This document shows, one piece after another, positions 1 through 7,990 of a DNA stretch of 16,743 bases. Below the pieces are notes generated by a model. That model saw nothing but the letters and a program-made list of their open reading frames with translations, made no database searches and was not told where the DNA came from. Source of the stretch: CAYMWF01 sp964394085 [NCBI: uncultured Gemmatimonadota bacterium] (GTDB lineage: Bacteria > GCA-2686955 > CAYMWF01); contig CAYMWF010000062.1 of the NCBI GenBank assembly GCA_964394085.1, forward strand, positions 1 through 16,743. The letters run 5' to 3'. Every line of letters begins with the position of its first letter. Position 1 is the stretch's first letter. Position numbers and translations under genes: made by a program.

Positions 1-2937
1 AAATTCGCACAAGTTAAAGAAAGTGGCTTAAATTTTAATACCATATTTTCTTTTGAAAATGAGGTGGCTAGCCATTGGGCAGGACTTGGAGATCCTTATA
101 CCGAAAATGATGGTGGGAAGTGTGTTCCTGACATTATAGACTTTATAAATATTGATGAGAATACGGCATTAAGGTATGGTAGGCATCTCGCAAACCATTA
201 TATGCAGGCGTATTTTTCATTTACTAACGCAATAAAAGACTGGAATGAAAAGAATGACCAATCATTAAAGAGTTTCCCATTCGGTATATCATCGCCGTCT
301 TTAGGAATGCTTGTAACCAGGTGGATTGCTGGTGATCAAGGTGACCCCTTAGAAGAAGAAGAAGCCAGGAGGTTTGCGAATATATATTATGCTGAGTATA
401 CAAAGGATTTTCTAAATCAAGCAATGAGGGAAGCATACGGCGGCCCCAATGGAACCTGGGAGAAACCTTGGCCTGAAACGCCCGACGGGATTCAAGCTTG
501 GAAATATGATTTTGCAATTGGTCATGAACATTTTGAAGATAAAGTCAGTAGGAAAACAATATCCGCTGCTGAGTTTATGAAACATCTATTTGATTATATA
601 AAGAAAGATGTTGTACTGGAAAGACCTCATTTTAGTGGTCTTATGATTCATTTTTATGAGCATTGGTCATGTATTCCCAAAGTATTAGAGTATCTTAATT
701 GGCTTAGGAGCGATCATCTTGAAATTGCTGTAGATAATTTTCCCGTTCTAGTTAATGAACTTGGTAATCGCCTGAGGTGGATAGGGAGAGGTGATCCCGG
801 ATACAAATGTGATAAAACTATTGATTATGAAACAGGAACAAGATTTGACAAAGATCCTGTCGAAATTATAAATGAACAAGCATGTGAGACCTCAAGAAAA
901 CTCTTAATGTTTTCAGCACCAAGTGTTGGCCCTACCGTTCATAATATCGGTTCAATTGAATGGATGCATGCAATGAAACCGCCCGATTCTGTAACGGATA
1001 AATGCGGCATTATCCAAGAATGTGGCAGGAGACCTACGTTGCCAGGCAAACGTTTTCAAGCACTAAATGCTTATCGATTTTTCATGCAAATTATAAATAA
1101 CGGATTCAGCATCCAAAGCCATAAATGGTTTGAAGTTCCACCTAATGTAGCGTATAGAAGAATTGTATTTAAGAATCATGATAATCTTTTTATAACAGCA
1201 TTTTGGTGTTTTGAATATTCAGAGGATCCGCCTTCAGATATAGGTATTTATAATGAGGCCGTCATAATTGAAGAATTAAGTGTTCCATATCCTCAATCCG
1301 GAGAGCTTTATTCAGGAGAGATTACAATGTATAGTGCGGCAGGGGAACACCTCAAGAACGAGAGTTTCATTGTCGAAGATGTTGAAGATGTTGATGTAGA
1401 TTGCGATACATCTCCAAAATTCCTTGTATGGGGAGATCCGTATGTTCTAGACTTCGAAGAAGAGCTTACTGGTTTTGAAAATTATTCGAAGCTACTAGTT
1501 TTCAATACCAAAATAAATCAAGTGCAAAAGTATACTTTTGATGTTGATGATAATGTGCTTTCGGATGCACTTGAAGACCGCTTTACACTTGGATTCCCTG
1601 AGACTGAAGGAGAATATTCCCTTCAGAATACCAATTCCTTTGCATGGATGCCTAATGGTCATTTTGTTGTTGCTGATAACAAAATTCGGCCAGAAGTTCA
1701 GCCAGCAACCAACTTTGAGAGTATTTCGAGTGGAATTGAAATGGGACATAGAGTAAGTGAATTATTGCATTTTGCGAGTCTTTCTGGAAGATTTATTGGA
1801 AAAGCGTTAATTTGTGATGAAGAAGAAAATGAAATCATAATCAATGAAATTAAAAGTATCGCAATTCGTGAGGAAGAGGTAGTTGTTCTAAACGGTGTAG
1901 AAGAGGATAAAATTGTCAATACGATATTATATATGGCTGCTAAAATAGGTGTTAAGTACTTTATATATAGATTTAAGTTTCAGGCTAATAATTGGATACA
2001 GGATGGTGGTCCGGTGGATTTGGAGGATTGGGTACCATTACATATAAGATTTTGCCAAGAAAAGGCATCCAGTAACGAGCATATATTAGTCTCATGTTAC
2101 GATGACTCTAAGTCAGTAACTAAGTCAGTAATCATATCTGTTGAAGGGACCGCGGTGGAACAGTATACTGAAATATTTTATGATGTCGAATTTCGAGGTT
2201 TTGATATTTTACGTGGAGAATTAGTAGTTGCGGCTTGCAAGTATAAGGATAGCAAAGATCATAAAATACATATTTGTAGGATATTAGAAGATTCAGAACT
2301 TCCCTACCCATGGCTAGAAGGAGAGGACCAACAATTTCCTCTTGCTAAAAATGCAGAACCATACAGTCTGAGAACCAGCCACTATGGGACAGTTGTCGTC
2401 AGTCTTAAGGATACTGAGACTGGCTCAGAAAGGATTACTGAATATAAACGCCATGAAACTCTTGTTGAAGTGCATAGAGTTATCGTCACGCTTCCTGACG
2501 GTGGAACTAGCGGAATGGGCCTTAACGACTTTGAGTTTACGAGTAATCGAAAGGGAAGCGGTGAATCAGTGCTACAGGTAGTTTTTGATGGAGAAATAAC
2601 TCTTGGAAAACAAGGCTCAATAATAATTGACTCTCCCTATGCAATAAATCATCATGTGAGTAAGGGTATGAGAGTCAAGGGGAGAGAAGCATATGCACGG
2701 GATATTGGTAATTGGGATGAGAAGATAGATCTAATAGTTGATCCACTTTATGGTACTCATCGAGACTTCACCCCTGGAGAAAAGAGATCAATTGAGGCTG
2801 TAACAAAATTAACGATAAGCGATTTGACTCCTGGACAAACATCAGTAGTAACTCTGAAATACTTTTTCGTTCTTGGTGGTGGAGGTGACGATGAAGACGG
2901 AAAATATTCAGAGATTTCGTTTGAAGTTACCCCTTAG
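1..2937 (+). CDS. Glycoside-hydrolase-like (clan GH-A TIM barrel) protein, 5' end missing
   Basis: The frame is open from base 1 with no stop until 2937, giving 978 codons, so the gene starts upstream of the window. The GTG at 64 is not a credible start: the codons just before it read S-F-E-N-E, and the Asn-Glu pair at codons 20-21 resembles the acid/base motif at the end of strand beta-4 in clan GH-A glycosidases. A second glutamate at codon 253 sits in PVLVNELG, which matches the strand beta-7 nucleophile context. Helical stretches between them and the aromatic residues after codon 300 fit the rest of a TIM barrel. A beta-rich segment around codons 420-475 resembles the C-terminal beta-sandwich of such enzymes. 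About 500 further residues, also beta-rich and ending in a GGGGDDEDG loop, are unassigned. The substrate is unknown. The assignment rests on motif spacing alone, and a non-catalytic relative is possible. Confidence 0.5.
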   Translation, partial: KFAQVKESGLNFNTIFSFENEVASHWAGLGDPYTENDGGKCVPDIIDFINIDENTALRYGRHLANHYMQAYFSFTNAIKDWNEKNDQSLKSFPFGISSPSLGMLVTRWIAGDQGDPLEEEEARRFANIYYAEYTKDFLNQAMREAYGGPNGTWEKPWPETPDGIQAWKYDFAIGHEHFEDKVSRKTISAAEFMKHLFDYIKKDVVLERPHFSGLMIHFYEHWSCIPKVLEYLNWLRSDHLEIAVDNFPVLVNELGNRLRWIGRGDPGYKCDKTIDYETGTRFDKDPVEIINEQACETSRKLLMFSAPSVGPTVHNIGSIEWMHAMKPPDSVTDKCGIIQECGRRPTLPGKRFQALNAYRFFMQIINNGFSIQSHKWFEVPPNVAYRRIVFKNHDNLFITAFWCFEYSEDPPSDIGIYNEAVIIEELSVPYPQSGELYSGEITMYSAAGEHLKNESFIVEDVEDVDVDCDTSPKFLVWGDPYVLDFEEELTGFENYSKLLVFNTKINQVQKYTFDVDDNVLSDALEDRFTLGFPETEGEYSLQNTNSFAWMPNGHFVVADNKIRPEVQPATNFESISSGIEMGHRVSELLHFASLSGRFIGKALICDEEENEIIINEIKSIAIREEEVVVLNGVEEDKIVNTILYMAAKIGVKYFIYRFKFQANNWIQDGGPVDLEDWVPLHIRFCQEKASSNEHILVSCYDDSKSVTKSVIISVEGTAVEQYTEIFYDVEFRGFDILRGELVVAACKYKDSKDHKIHICRILEDSELPYPWLEGEDQQFPLAKNAEPYSLRTSHYGTVVVSLKDTETGSERITEYKRHETLVEVHRVIVTLPDGGTSGMGLNDFEFTSNRKGSGESVLQVVFDGEITLGKQGSIIIDSPYAINHHVSKGMRVKGREAYARDIGNWDEKIDLIVDPLYGTHRDFTPGEKRSIEAVTKLTISDLTPGQTSVVTLKYFFVLGGGGDDEDGKYSEISFEVTP

Positions 2938-2964
2938 GAACAATCTGTTCTAGTGCATTTTCAT

Positions 2965-2993
2965 TTGTATTCTGACGTTTACCATGATAGAAT
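2965..2993 (+). promoter_or_regulatory. Possible sigma70-type promoter for the beta-helix gene
   Basis: A TTGTAT hexamer (2965-2970) and TAGAAT (2988-2993, five of six matches to the -10 consensus) are separated by 17 bases and end 22 bases before the ATG at 3016. The -35 element is weak and the surrounding DNA is AT-rich, so a chance match is possible. Confidence 0.3.
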
Positions 2994-3015
2994 AAAATAG
3001 GCAGTGGAGAGTCTT

Positions 3016-4242
3016 ATGAGAATACAATTAGTTTACATTATCACAATATTAATAATGAGAATTATATTTTCATCCTTAGCTAATGGAAATACAATTAAAA
3101 TACCAGAACATTATGCGACAATTCAGGAAGGTATCGATGCTTCTAGTGATGGTGACACTGTCCTCATTGCAGATGGAACGTATGCCGGTATCGGGAACAG
3201 AGACATCGAATTTCTAGGGAAAGCGATTACTGTTTCTTCTGAAAATGGTCCAGCTACCACAGTAATTGATTGTGAGAGCCGTGGAAGAGGATTTCATATA
3301 TCTTATAATGAAAGTCGTGAAACGCGATTAGAGGGAGTATCGATATGTAATGCTTATTCTGCCTCTTCCGGCGGTGGCGGCATTGTTTTATATTGGGCTT
3401 CATCAACAATATTCAATTGTTGGATATATAATAATTACGCGTGGGGGGGCGGGGGTATTTTGTGCCTTTTCGAAGCACCAGAAATTGTAAATTGTATGAT
3501 CTTTCAAAATAGGACAGGGCCTTATGGATGGGGCGGTGGTATAGACATAACAGACACACAGGCAACAATAACCAATTGTGTCATTCAAAACAATGAGGCG
3601 ACGTATGGAGGTGGAATATATGTAGATTGCGCTATAGTTGATAACTGCCTCATAAGGAATAATTATGCTCTTACTGCTGGCGGATTGTATTGCTTTGGAA
3701 CTACTTTTATATCTGGGTGCACTATAATTGACAACGAAGCTAGAGACAATGGCGGGGGTGTCAAAATATCCGGCAATGCAGCATTGAATAACTGTATAAT
3801 TGTAAGTAATATCGCGGGTGAGAATGGTGGTGGAATTGATTGTAATGACGGATACCCAGTGATAAACTGTGTTATCGTGGGTAATATAGCAAATTCGGGG
3901 AAGGGGGGTGGGATGTATACAACTTATCTTGGCGGGTATCTTGACGTAGTAAATTGCATAATTTATCAGAATTTCCCGGATCAAATATCATATGATTCCA
4001 GATTTCTCGATGTAATGTATTCAAACATAGAGGACGGCTGGCCCGGAGAAAGCAACATCGATGAGAATCCCAAGTTCGTTGCTCCTAATGAAGGAGATTT
4101 TCGTTTGAAGGTAGACTCCCCCTGCATCGATGCTGGAGATCCAACATATGAAGTACCCCTTGGCGGTGGTTTTCGAATCGATATGGGTGCATATGAATAC
4201 TGGCAAGGATGGAATATCTTTAAACATAATTTCGCAGAGTAG
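3016..4242 (+). CDS. Secreted right-handed beta-helix protein with choice-of-anchor-Q-like C-terminus
   Basis: This 408-residue protein has an N-terminal hydrophobic signal sequence (about residues 1-25), so it is probably exported. The next segment, with TIQEGIDASSDGDTVLIADG, is the typical opening of right-handed parallel beta-helix surface proteins. From about residue 110 to 320 there are repeated rungs containing N-N/N-C-x-I and GGG-I/GGG-M turns, as in polymorphic outer-membrane-protein-like repeats. The end carries SPCIDAGDP and DMGAYEY, the closing motif seen in many beta-helix proteins of FCB-type bacteria. No catalytic residues of pectate lyase type could be picked out, so binding or adhesion is as likely as carbohydrate cleavage. 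The ATG at 3016 is preferred over an in-frame GTG at 3004 because GGAGA (3006-3010) lies five bases upstream of it and inside the longer version. It is 78 bases downstream of the glycosidase-like gene and may act with it on polysaccharide. Confidence 0.75.
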   Translation: MRIQLVYIITILIMRIIFSSLANGNTIKIPEHYATIQEGIDASSDGDTVLIADGTYAGIGNRDIEFLGKAITVSSENGPATTVIDCESRGRGFHISYNESRETRLEGVSICNAYSASSGGGGIVLYWASSTIFNCWIYNNYAWGGGGILCLFEAPEIVNCMIFQNRTGPYGWGGGIDITDTQATITNCVIQNNEATYGGGIYVDCAIVDNCLIRNNYALTAGGLYCFGTTFISGCTIIDNEARDNGGGVKISGNAALNNCIIVSNIAGENGGGIDCNDGYPVINCVIVGNIANSGKGGGMYTTYLGGYLDVVNCIIYQNFPDQISYDSRFLDVMYSNIEDGWPGESNIDENPKFVAPNEGDFRLKVDSPCIDAGDPTYEVPLGGGFRIDMGAYEYWQGWNIFKHNFAE

Positions 4243-4298
4243 TTAAACTCTGAGCAATCCTACAAATCCCGAGTAAATCACCAATACCCTCTTTTCTC

Positions 4299-4328
4299 TT
4301 GACACCCTCCTTTTGATCCGGATCTGAT
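4299..4328 (+). promoter_or_regulatory. Possible promoter for the serine recombinase gene
   Basis: A perfect TTGACA (4299-4304) is followed after 18 bases by TCTGAT (4323-4328, four of six matches to TATAAT). The ATG lies 32 bases further on. The strong -35 box supports an own promoter for the recombinase in the 118-base gap after the beta-helix gene. The -10 box is mediocre. Confidence 0.4.
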
Positions 4329-4360
4329 CTAAATTCAACAATAAACATGGAGCAGTTCTG

Positions 4361-6112
4361 ATGAAAAAGTGTGGTCTTTACCTCAGAGTCTCAACACAAA
4401 TGCAGGTGGATGTGAAGGCAGGGAGCCTTGACACTCAGGAAGAAAAGCTTATCTCATTCGTCAACCTGAAGAATTCAGCTGATGAAGAATGGAAAGTATT
4501 CAAGGTTTTCAGGGAAGAAGGAAGATCTGGTAAAGATACTGATAGGTCAAGACTCCAGGAATTACTTGCTGATATAGAAAAAGGTTTAATCAACACGGTT
4601 CTTGTTGTTCGAATAGACAGAATCACAAGATCTTCGCTTGATTTCTACAAGCTTTTTGATTTTTTTCAGGAACATAAAATCGATTTCATCTCCTTGAATG
4701 AAAGCTTTGATACTTCTACTCCAACAGGAAGAGTAATCGTTAAAATCATCGTGGCTTTGGCTGAGCTTGAGAGAGAACAAACATCTGAGAGAATCAAAGA
4801 TAAAATGCTCTGGAGAGCACAGCAAGGTTTCTGGAATGGTGCTACGCCTCTTGGTTATGACCTTGACTCAGAGAATAAGGGGATTCTTTGTCTAAACAAG
4901 GAAGAAGCAGAACTTGTTAACCTTATATTCAATATATACTTAAAAACAGGCTCCCTTGATCGCACAGCTGCTATTCTGAATGAAAAAGGCTATCGAGGGA
5001 AAGAGTATGTAACAAAAAAGGGAAAGCTTCATAAAGGCCACAAATTCAATAGAGTTTCAGTTTCAAGAATCTTGAGGAGTCCGACATATATTGGTTCTGT
5101 TCGACATAAAGGAGACGCCTATCCAGGAAAACACCAGGCAATTGTTTCTGATGAATTGTTTGAAAGAGTCAATAAACTGCTAGATAAAAATAAAAATACC
5201 AGGACCAACTACAAAGAAGAGCAGAAACATAATTTTCTTTTGCGAGGGCTTTTAAAATGCGGAAGATGTGAATCTTCAATGTATCCGAAGACTTCTGGTG
5301 GAAGAAGTAACCTCTATTTCTATTATAGATGTTCAAAAAATGATTTCAGATTAGATGACCGTTGTGTAACAGGCTATGTGCCTGCGGAGGATATAGAAGA
5401 TGCAGTTGTTCGTGAAATCAAGAAGGTGGGTGAAAATCTTGATTTGATGGATGAAGTCATTAAGGATGCAAATCGAGATGGAGAAGAGAAGATTGCTGAG
5501 TTGAAAAAGCGAAAGAAAACTCTTGAGAGGAAACTCCCTTCTTTGGAAAAAGAGATAAATACAGGCAGGTTATGGTTCAGAAAAAATGCACCGGATACTG
5601 AGAAGGTTTATGAAACCGGTATGCAACTTATGAGAGACCTTGAGGAAATACATTTACAGAAAAAACAAGTAGCTCGTGAAATCGAATATTTAGGGCTTGA
5701 TATACAGGAGTATGAAAAGAAACGTCTGGATGCAACAGCTGCTCATGATGCACTTGTGAAATTCACAGAGTTGTTTGAGATTGCTACTGATGAACAAAAA
5801 GCTTCTCTGTTGAATATACTGATTGAGAAAGTAGTTCTATATCCTGACAAGATAAAGATTTACATCTATGGCGATCTTGGGGAGAGGACGATAGACTCCG
5901 GCTCAGGAAATCCAGGTGAAGATGGTGCGCCGAGTGTTACAGAAACTCCTCCTTGCGATATAGGTTTTACATGGTGGATTTCGAGGAAAGAGGCGCTGCC
6001 GCAACCAGGGGTTCTGCAGACACCACGGTCCCGTACGAATATTTTCTTGCGAAGCGCCGGGCTTATCGAACGCTTCTTTCTGCCGGGCATCCCGTTATCA
6101 TCCGCTTTATGA
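4361..6112 (+). CDS. Large serine recombinase (site-specific integrase)
   Basis: A 583-residue large serine recombinase, expected to bind attachment sites and integrate or excise the element. The catalytic domain covers about residues 1-150: the nucleophile is Ser11 in YLRVST, with Arg9, the DRITRS motif at 86-91, TPTGR at 120-124 and ELEREQ at 135-140. A recombinase domain follows (about 155-280, with the GYR and SVSRILRSPTYIG segments). A zinc ribbon uses Cys300, Cys303, Cys324 and Cys335. A coiled coil with many Lys/Glu lies at about 375-460, and a terminal IEKVVLYPDKIKIYIYGD segment completes the normal protein. The tail after about residue 510 has no family look, and from about residue 525 it is encoded in the opposite strand of the HNH gene, so the stop appears to be supplied by the target DNA. 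GGAG at 4349-4352 precedes the ATG by eight bases. All catalytic residues I can identify are present, so the enzyme may be active. Confidence 0.92.
   Translation: MKKCGLYLRVSTQMQVDVKAGSLDTQEEKLISFVNLKNSADEEWKVFKVFREEGRSGKDTDRSRLQELLADIEKGLINTVLVVRIDRITRSSLDFYKLFDFFQEHKIDFISLNESFDTSTPTGRVIVKIIVALAELEREQTSERIKDKMLWRAQQGFWNGATPLGYDLDSENKGILCLNKEEAELVNLIFNIYLKTGSLDRTAAILNEKGYRGKEYVTKKGKLHKGHKFNRVSVSRILRSPTYIGSVRHKGDAYPGKHQAIVSDELFERVNKLLDKNKNTRTNYKEEQKHNFLLRGLLKCGRCESSMYPKTSGGRSNLYFYYRCSKNDFRLDDRCVTGYVPAEDIEDAVVREIKKVGENLDLMDEVIKDANRDGEEKIAELKKRKKTLERKLPSLEKEINTGRLWFRKNAPDTEKVYETGMQLMRDLEEIHLQKKQVAREIEYLGLDIQEYEKKRLDATAAHDALVKFTELFEIATDEQKASLLNILIEKVVLYPDKIKIYIYGDLGERTIDSGSGNPGEDGAPSVTETPPCDIGFTWWISRKEALPQPGVLQTPRSRTNIFLRSAGLIERFFLPGIPLSSAL
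5930..5950. other. Putative right attachment junction (attR-like) within the HNH gene
   Basis: On the minus strand the HNH reading frame follows the family through EIHHVKPISQGG (down to 5947) and then loses it within a few codons. On the plus side the recombinase loses family likeness shortly before this point. Composition shifts from AT-rich to GC-rich at the same place. The crossover is therefore placed between about 5930 and 5950. No inverted repeats marking the core are obvious, and the exact dinucleotide cannot be given without the empty site or the left junction. Confidence 0.45.
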
Positions 6113-6337
6113 ACAGCACCATCGCACCTGGCCTGCTCGAGCAGGGATTCTTCCACTTCGAGCATGTCGCCGCGTTTGCCGGCAACCAGGTTCCTGCCGC
6201 ATTCCGGGCAGTGCTGGATCACGATCGAATACGGCGAATCGATCATTATCGGTGATACATCCAACTCTTTCTCATCGGTGGCGGTTTCTGCGGCCCCGTT
6301 TCCCCCTGAAGTTTTTGAGTTATTGTCGCTGTAACCG

Positions 6338-6490
6338 GTTTTTATCCCTGCAAGCCCGGTGTTTCGTTCGTTCTGACCCGTTTTATCCTGTGGAAGCCCG
6401 GTGTTTCGTTCGTTCTGATCTGTTTTATCCTGTGCCAGCCCTGTGTTTCGTTCGTTCTGACCTGTTTTATCCTGTGAAAGTCCGGGATTT
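6338..6490. repeat. 42-bp tandem repeat inside the HNH gene (14-residue units)
   Basis: On the plus strand, copies sharing GTGTTTCGTTCGTTCTGA recur at 42-base spacing (starting near 6359, 6401 and 6443), with degenerate part-copies on both sides. In the protein they give N-T-G-L-(A/P)-Q-D-K-T-(G/D)-Q-N-E-R three times plus divergent ends. The period is a multiple of three, so the frame is kept and copy number can change without breaking the gene. The segment is polar and probably a flexible linker between the N-terminal domain and the HNH domain. Confidence 0.9.
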
Positions 6491-7483
6491 CGGTCGAGGT
6501 GGCCGGATACGGCTGTTTCTTCGAGAAAAAGTCTGGACAAGGAAACGATCATCCGCTCTCTTTTCCATTCGTGTCGGTTTTTTCTCTTCCAGATCCTGTG
6601 GGCTTCCTTCACGGTAGTGTACTCCTCCGGTGTGAGTTTCAAAGTCACCGAAACCAGCTCCTGGTCCGACCGCTCTTTTTGTCGATTCTTTGCGCCGGAA
6701 AGTGTCGGGTTGTATTGCGGTATAGCATTTGAGAATTCGCTCGCACCTCCGAAACTATACATTCTCGCCTCACGGAATTGACCTTTATCATCATCGGAAT
6801 ATCGCGCCGCTTTGCCATCCGGAATAAGGTTCCCGGCAGGCGGGGCTGATGAAACGGTGGATAAAGAAAAATCCTCTCCTTCGGGCAGAAGCCGGCCATT
6901 CGGCTGCATGGCATCGATAGCGGAAGCGGTCGGCGGATTGCCGCTTTCGGCTCCCTGACCGGCTTTTTTCCGCCGGAAACTCTTGTTGCAGCGGGTAACG
7001 AACTGTTCGAGGTTCCGGTTGGTCATTTGCATCGCCTTCTCAAGCATATTCCGTTCGTCGAATGATTCTTTGAGCCGGAACAGCGTCCTCACCTTGGTCC
7101 AGGAGATGCTGCCATCGGTAAAAGCTTTCCGCAGCAGAGGATAATGAACGAGACCTTTCCCTATCCGGAGAAGTCCGTACGCCTTGTTTTCGCCGATATC
7201 GCCGGTGCTCACGGCGAAATGAATCACGGAAGAGTATCCGAACCCATGCCACAATCTGCGCCTGTCGACTTCGGCAAGATAGAACGCCGCGGTCACCTCG
7301 TTCTTCTGCATGCTGCGAACAGCATTTTTGTAGCGCCTGCTGACCTCGGCCCCGTCCAGCCCCGTCTCGAAAAGTTCGATATTTGTTGTTGTCATTAAAT
7401 CTCCTCCCTCTATATGAAGACAATTGTTCGTTTTTCTTACGTCGATAATCTTGACTAAATCCATAATAATATCATTGAGGGCG

Positions 7484-7512
7484 AATATATATCGTAAAAA
7501 AGAGCATGTCAA
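7484..7512 (-). promoter_or_regulatory. Strong sigma70-type promoter for the HNH gene
   Basis: Read on the minus strand there is a perfect TTGACA (7512-7507), a 17-base spacer and TATATT (7489-7484). Transcription would start near 7477, leaving a leader of about 80 bases before the Shine-Dalgarno GGGAGGAG and the ATG at 7395. Both boxes and the spacing are close to ideal. Confidence 0.6.
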
Positions 7513-7734
7513 GCCGAAAGCGTGTCGAAATTCTGAAAATATTCACAAATCGATAAAATCATTACTTTTGACCTTGATTCGGTGGGATACCGGCAGGAAT
7601 TCTGCTTTCATCCAGCATCGCGGCAGTCGCGACCAGATGCAACCGGGGCTGGCATGTATCACGCAGGCTCTCGCTGACAGGTTCACCTGAGACGTAATTT
7701 TCAAAGAAGCGAAAGGTAGAAAGACATACTGAAA

Positions 7735-7752
7735 TTTTGTCACGTGACAAAA
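7735..7752. promoter_or_regulatory. 18-bp perfect palindrome, possible operator
   Basis: TTTTGTCACGTGACAAAA is identical to its own reverse complement over all 18 bases, with no spacer. This is the shape of a homodimer binding site rather than a terminator, since there is no room for a hairpin loop. It stands between divergent units: about 225 bases upstream of the HNH promoter and about 660 bases upstream of the DUF362 start. The regulator is unknown. Confidence 0.4.
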
Positions 7753-7854
7753 CCGGCCGGGCCTCGAAACCAGCTTCAGGTGCCGTGCTCGGTCGTTCGT
7801 TCGCACAAACCTCGTATGTTATGCGCGATTGGTCGGAGGGATCAGCTACGGATA

Positions 7855-7990
7855 CCGTTTCCGTCGCGTCGCCTCACCGACCCCGGCTGCCGTTTCCGTT
7901 GCGTCGCCGCACCGACCCCGGATGCCGTTTCCTCTGCGTCACCGCACTGAGCCCGGATGCCGTTTCCTCTGCGTCACCTGCTCCTGCTGC
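7855..7990. repeat. 35-bp non-coding tandem repeat, about four copies
   Basis: CCGTTTCC is repeated at 7855, 7890, 7925 and 7960, exactly 35 bases apart. The intervening sequence (CGTCGC/TGCGTC...CACCGA/GAGCCCCGG) is largely conserved and the last copy decays after 7985. A period of 35 shifts the reading frame each time, so this is a minisatellite-like array and not a protein repeat. Confidence 0.85.

Larger units (their letters stand above)
1..5940. mobile_element. Right-hand part of an integrated AT-rich element (left end outside window)
   Basis: The DNA from the left edge to about 5940 is visibly AT-rich and its genes use A/T-ending codons, while everything to the right is GC-rich. The change falls inside a broken HNH gene, immediately beside a large serine recombinase, which is the usual arrangement at one end of an element integrated by that enzyme class. 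The cargo seen here is a glycoside-hydrolase-like gene and a secreted beta-helix gene. The left attachment site is not in the window, so element size and type (prophage, ICE or genomic island) cannot be told. No phage structural or conjugation genes are visible. An assembly chimera at the same point is the main alternative. Confidence 0.55.
5866..7395 (-). pseudogene. HNH endonuclease of DUF222 type, 3' end disrupted by the inserted element
   Basis: The frame encodes 509 residues. The N-terminal 150 or so (from MTTTNIELFETG, with RRLWHGFGYSSVIHFAV and the helical LLRIGKGL region) resembles the DUF222-like domain that precedes HNH nucleases. The middle carries 14-residue tandem repeats, then a CPECGRNL segment, and last the nuclease motif VRDRGVCRTPGC...EIHHVKPISQGG. 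The usual continuation (NL..LC..CH/H), which supplies the last conserved metal-binding residue, is absent. It is replaced by about 25 unrelated residues read from the recombinase gene's opposite strand. The nuclease is thus probably inactive. The ATG at 7395 is chosen over one at 7512 because GGGAGGAG lies just upstream, and the good promoter at 7484-7512 would overlap the longer version. The gene overlaps the recombinase by 247 bases tail to tail. Genes of this type are often present in several copies in one genome; the native function is not well known. Confidence 0.75.

Noticed and set aside
64-66. GTG as the start of the first gene
   Set aside because: The frame is open to base 1, there is no ribosome site before it, and the codons just upstream hold the putative catalytic Asn-Glu.
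3403-3984. 193-codon minus-strand frame
   Set aside because: It is antisense to the repetitive beta-helix gene, and its repeated look comes from those repeats.
4235-4252. Hairpin CAGAGT/ACTCTG at the end of the beta-helix gene
   Set aside because: It has only six stem pairs and no T-run, so it is not supported as a terminator.
6338-6490. CRISPR-like array
   Set aside because: The 42-bp units are contiguous with no variable spacers and are translated in frame within the HNH gene.
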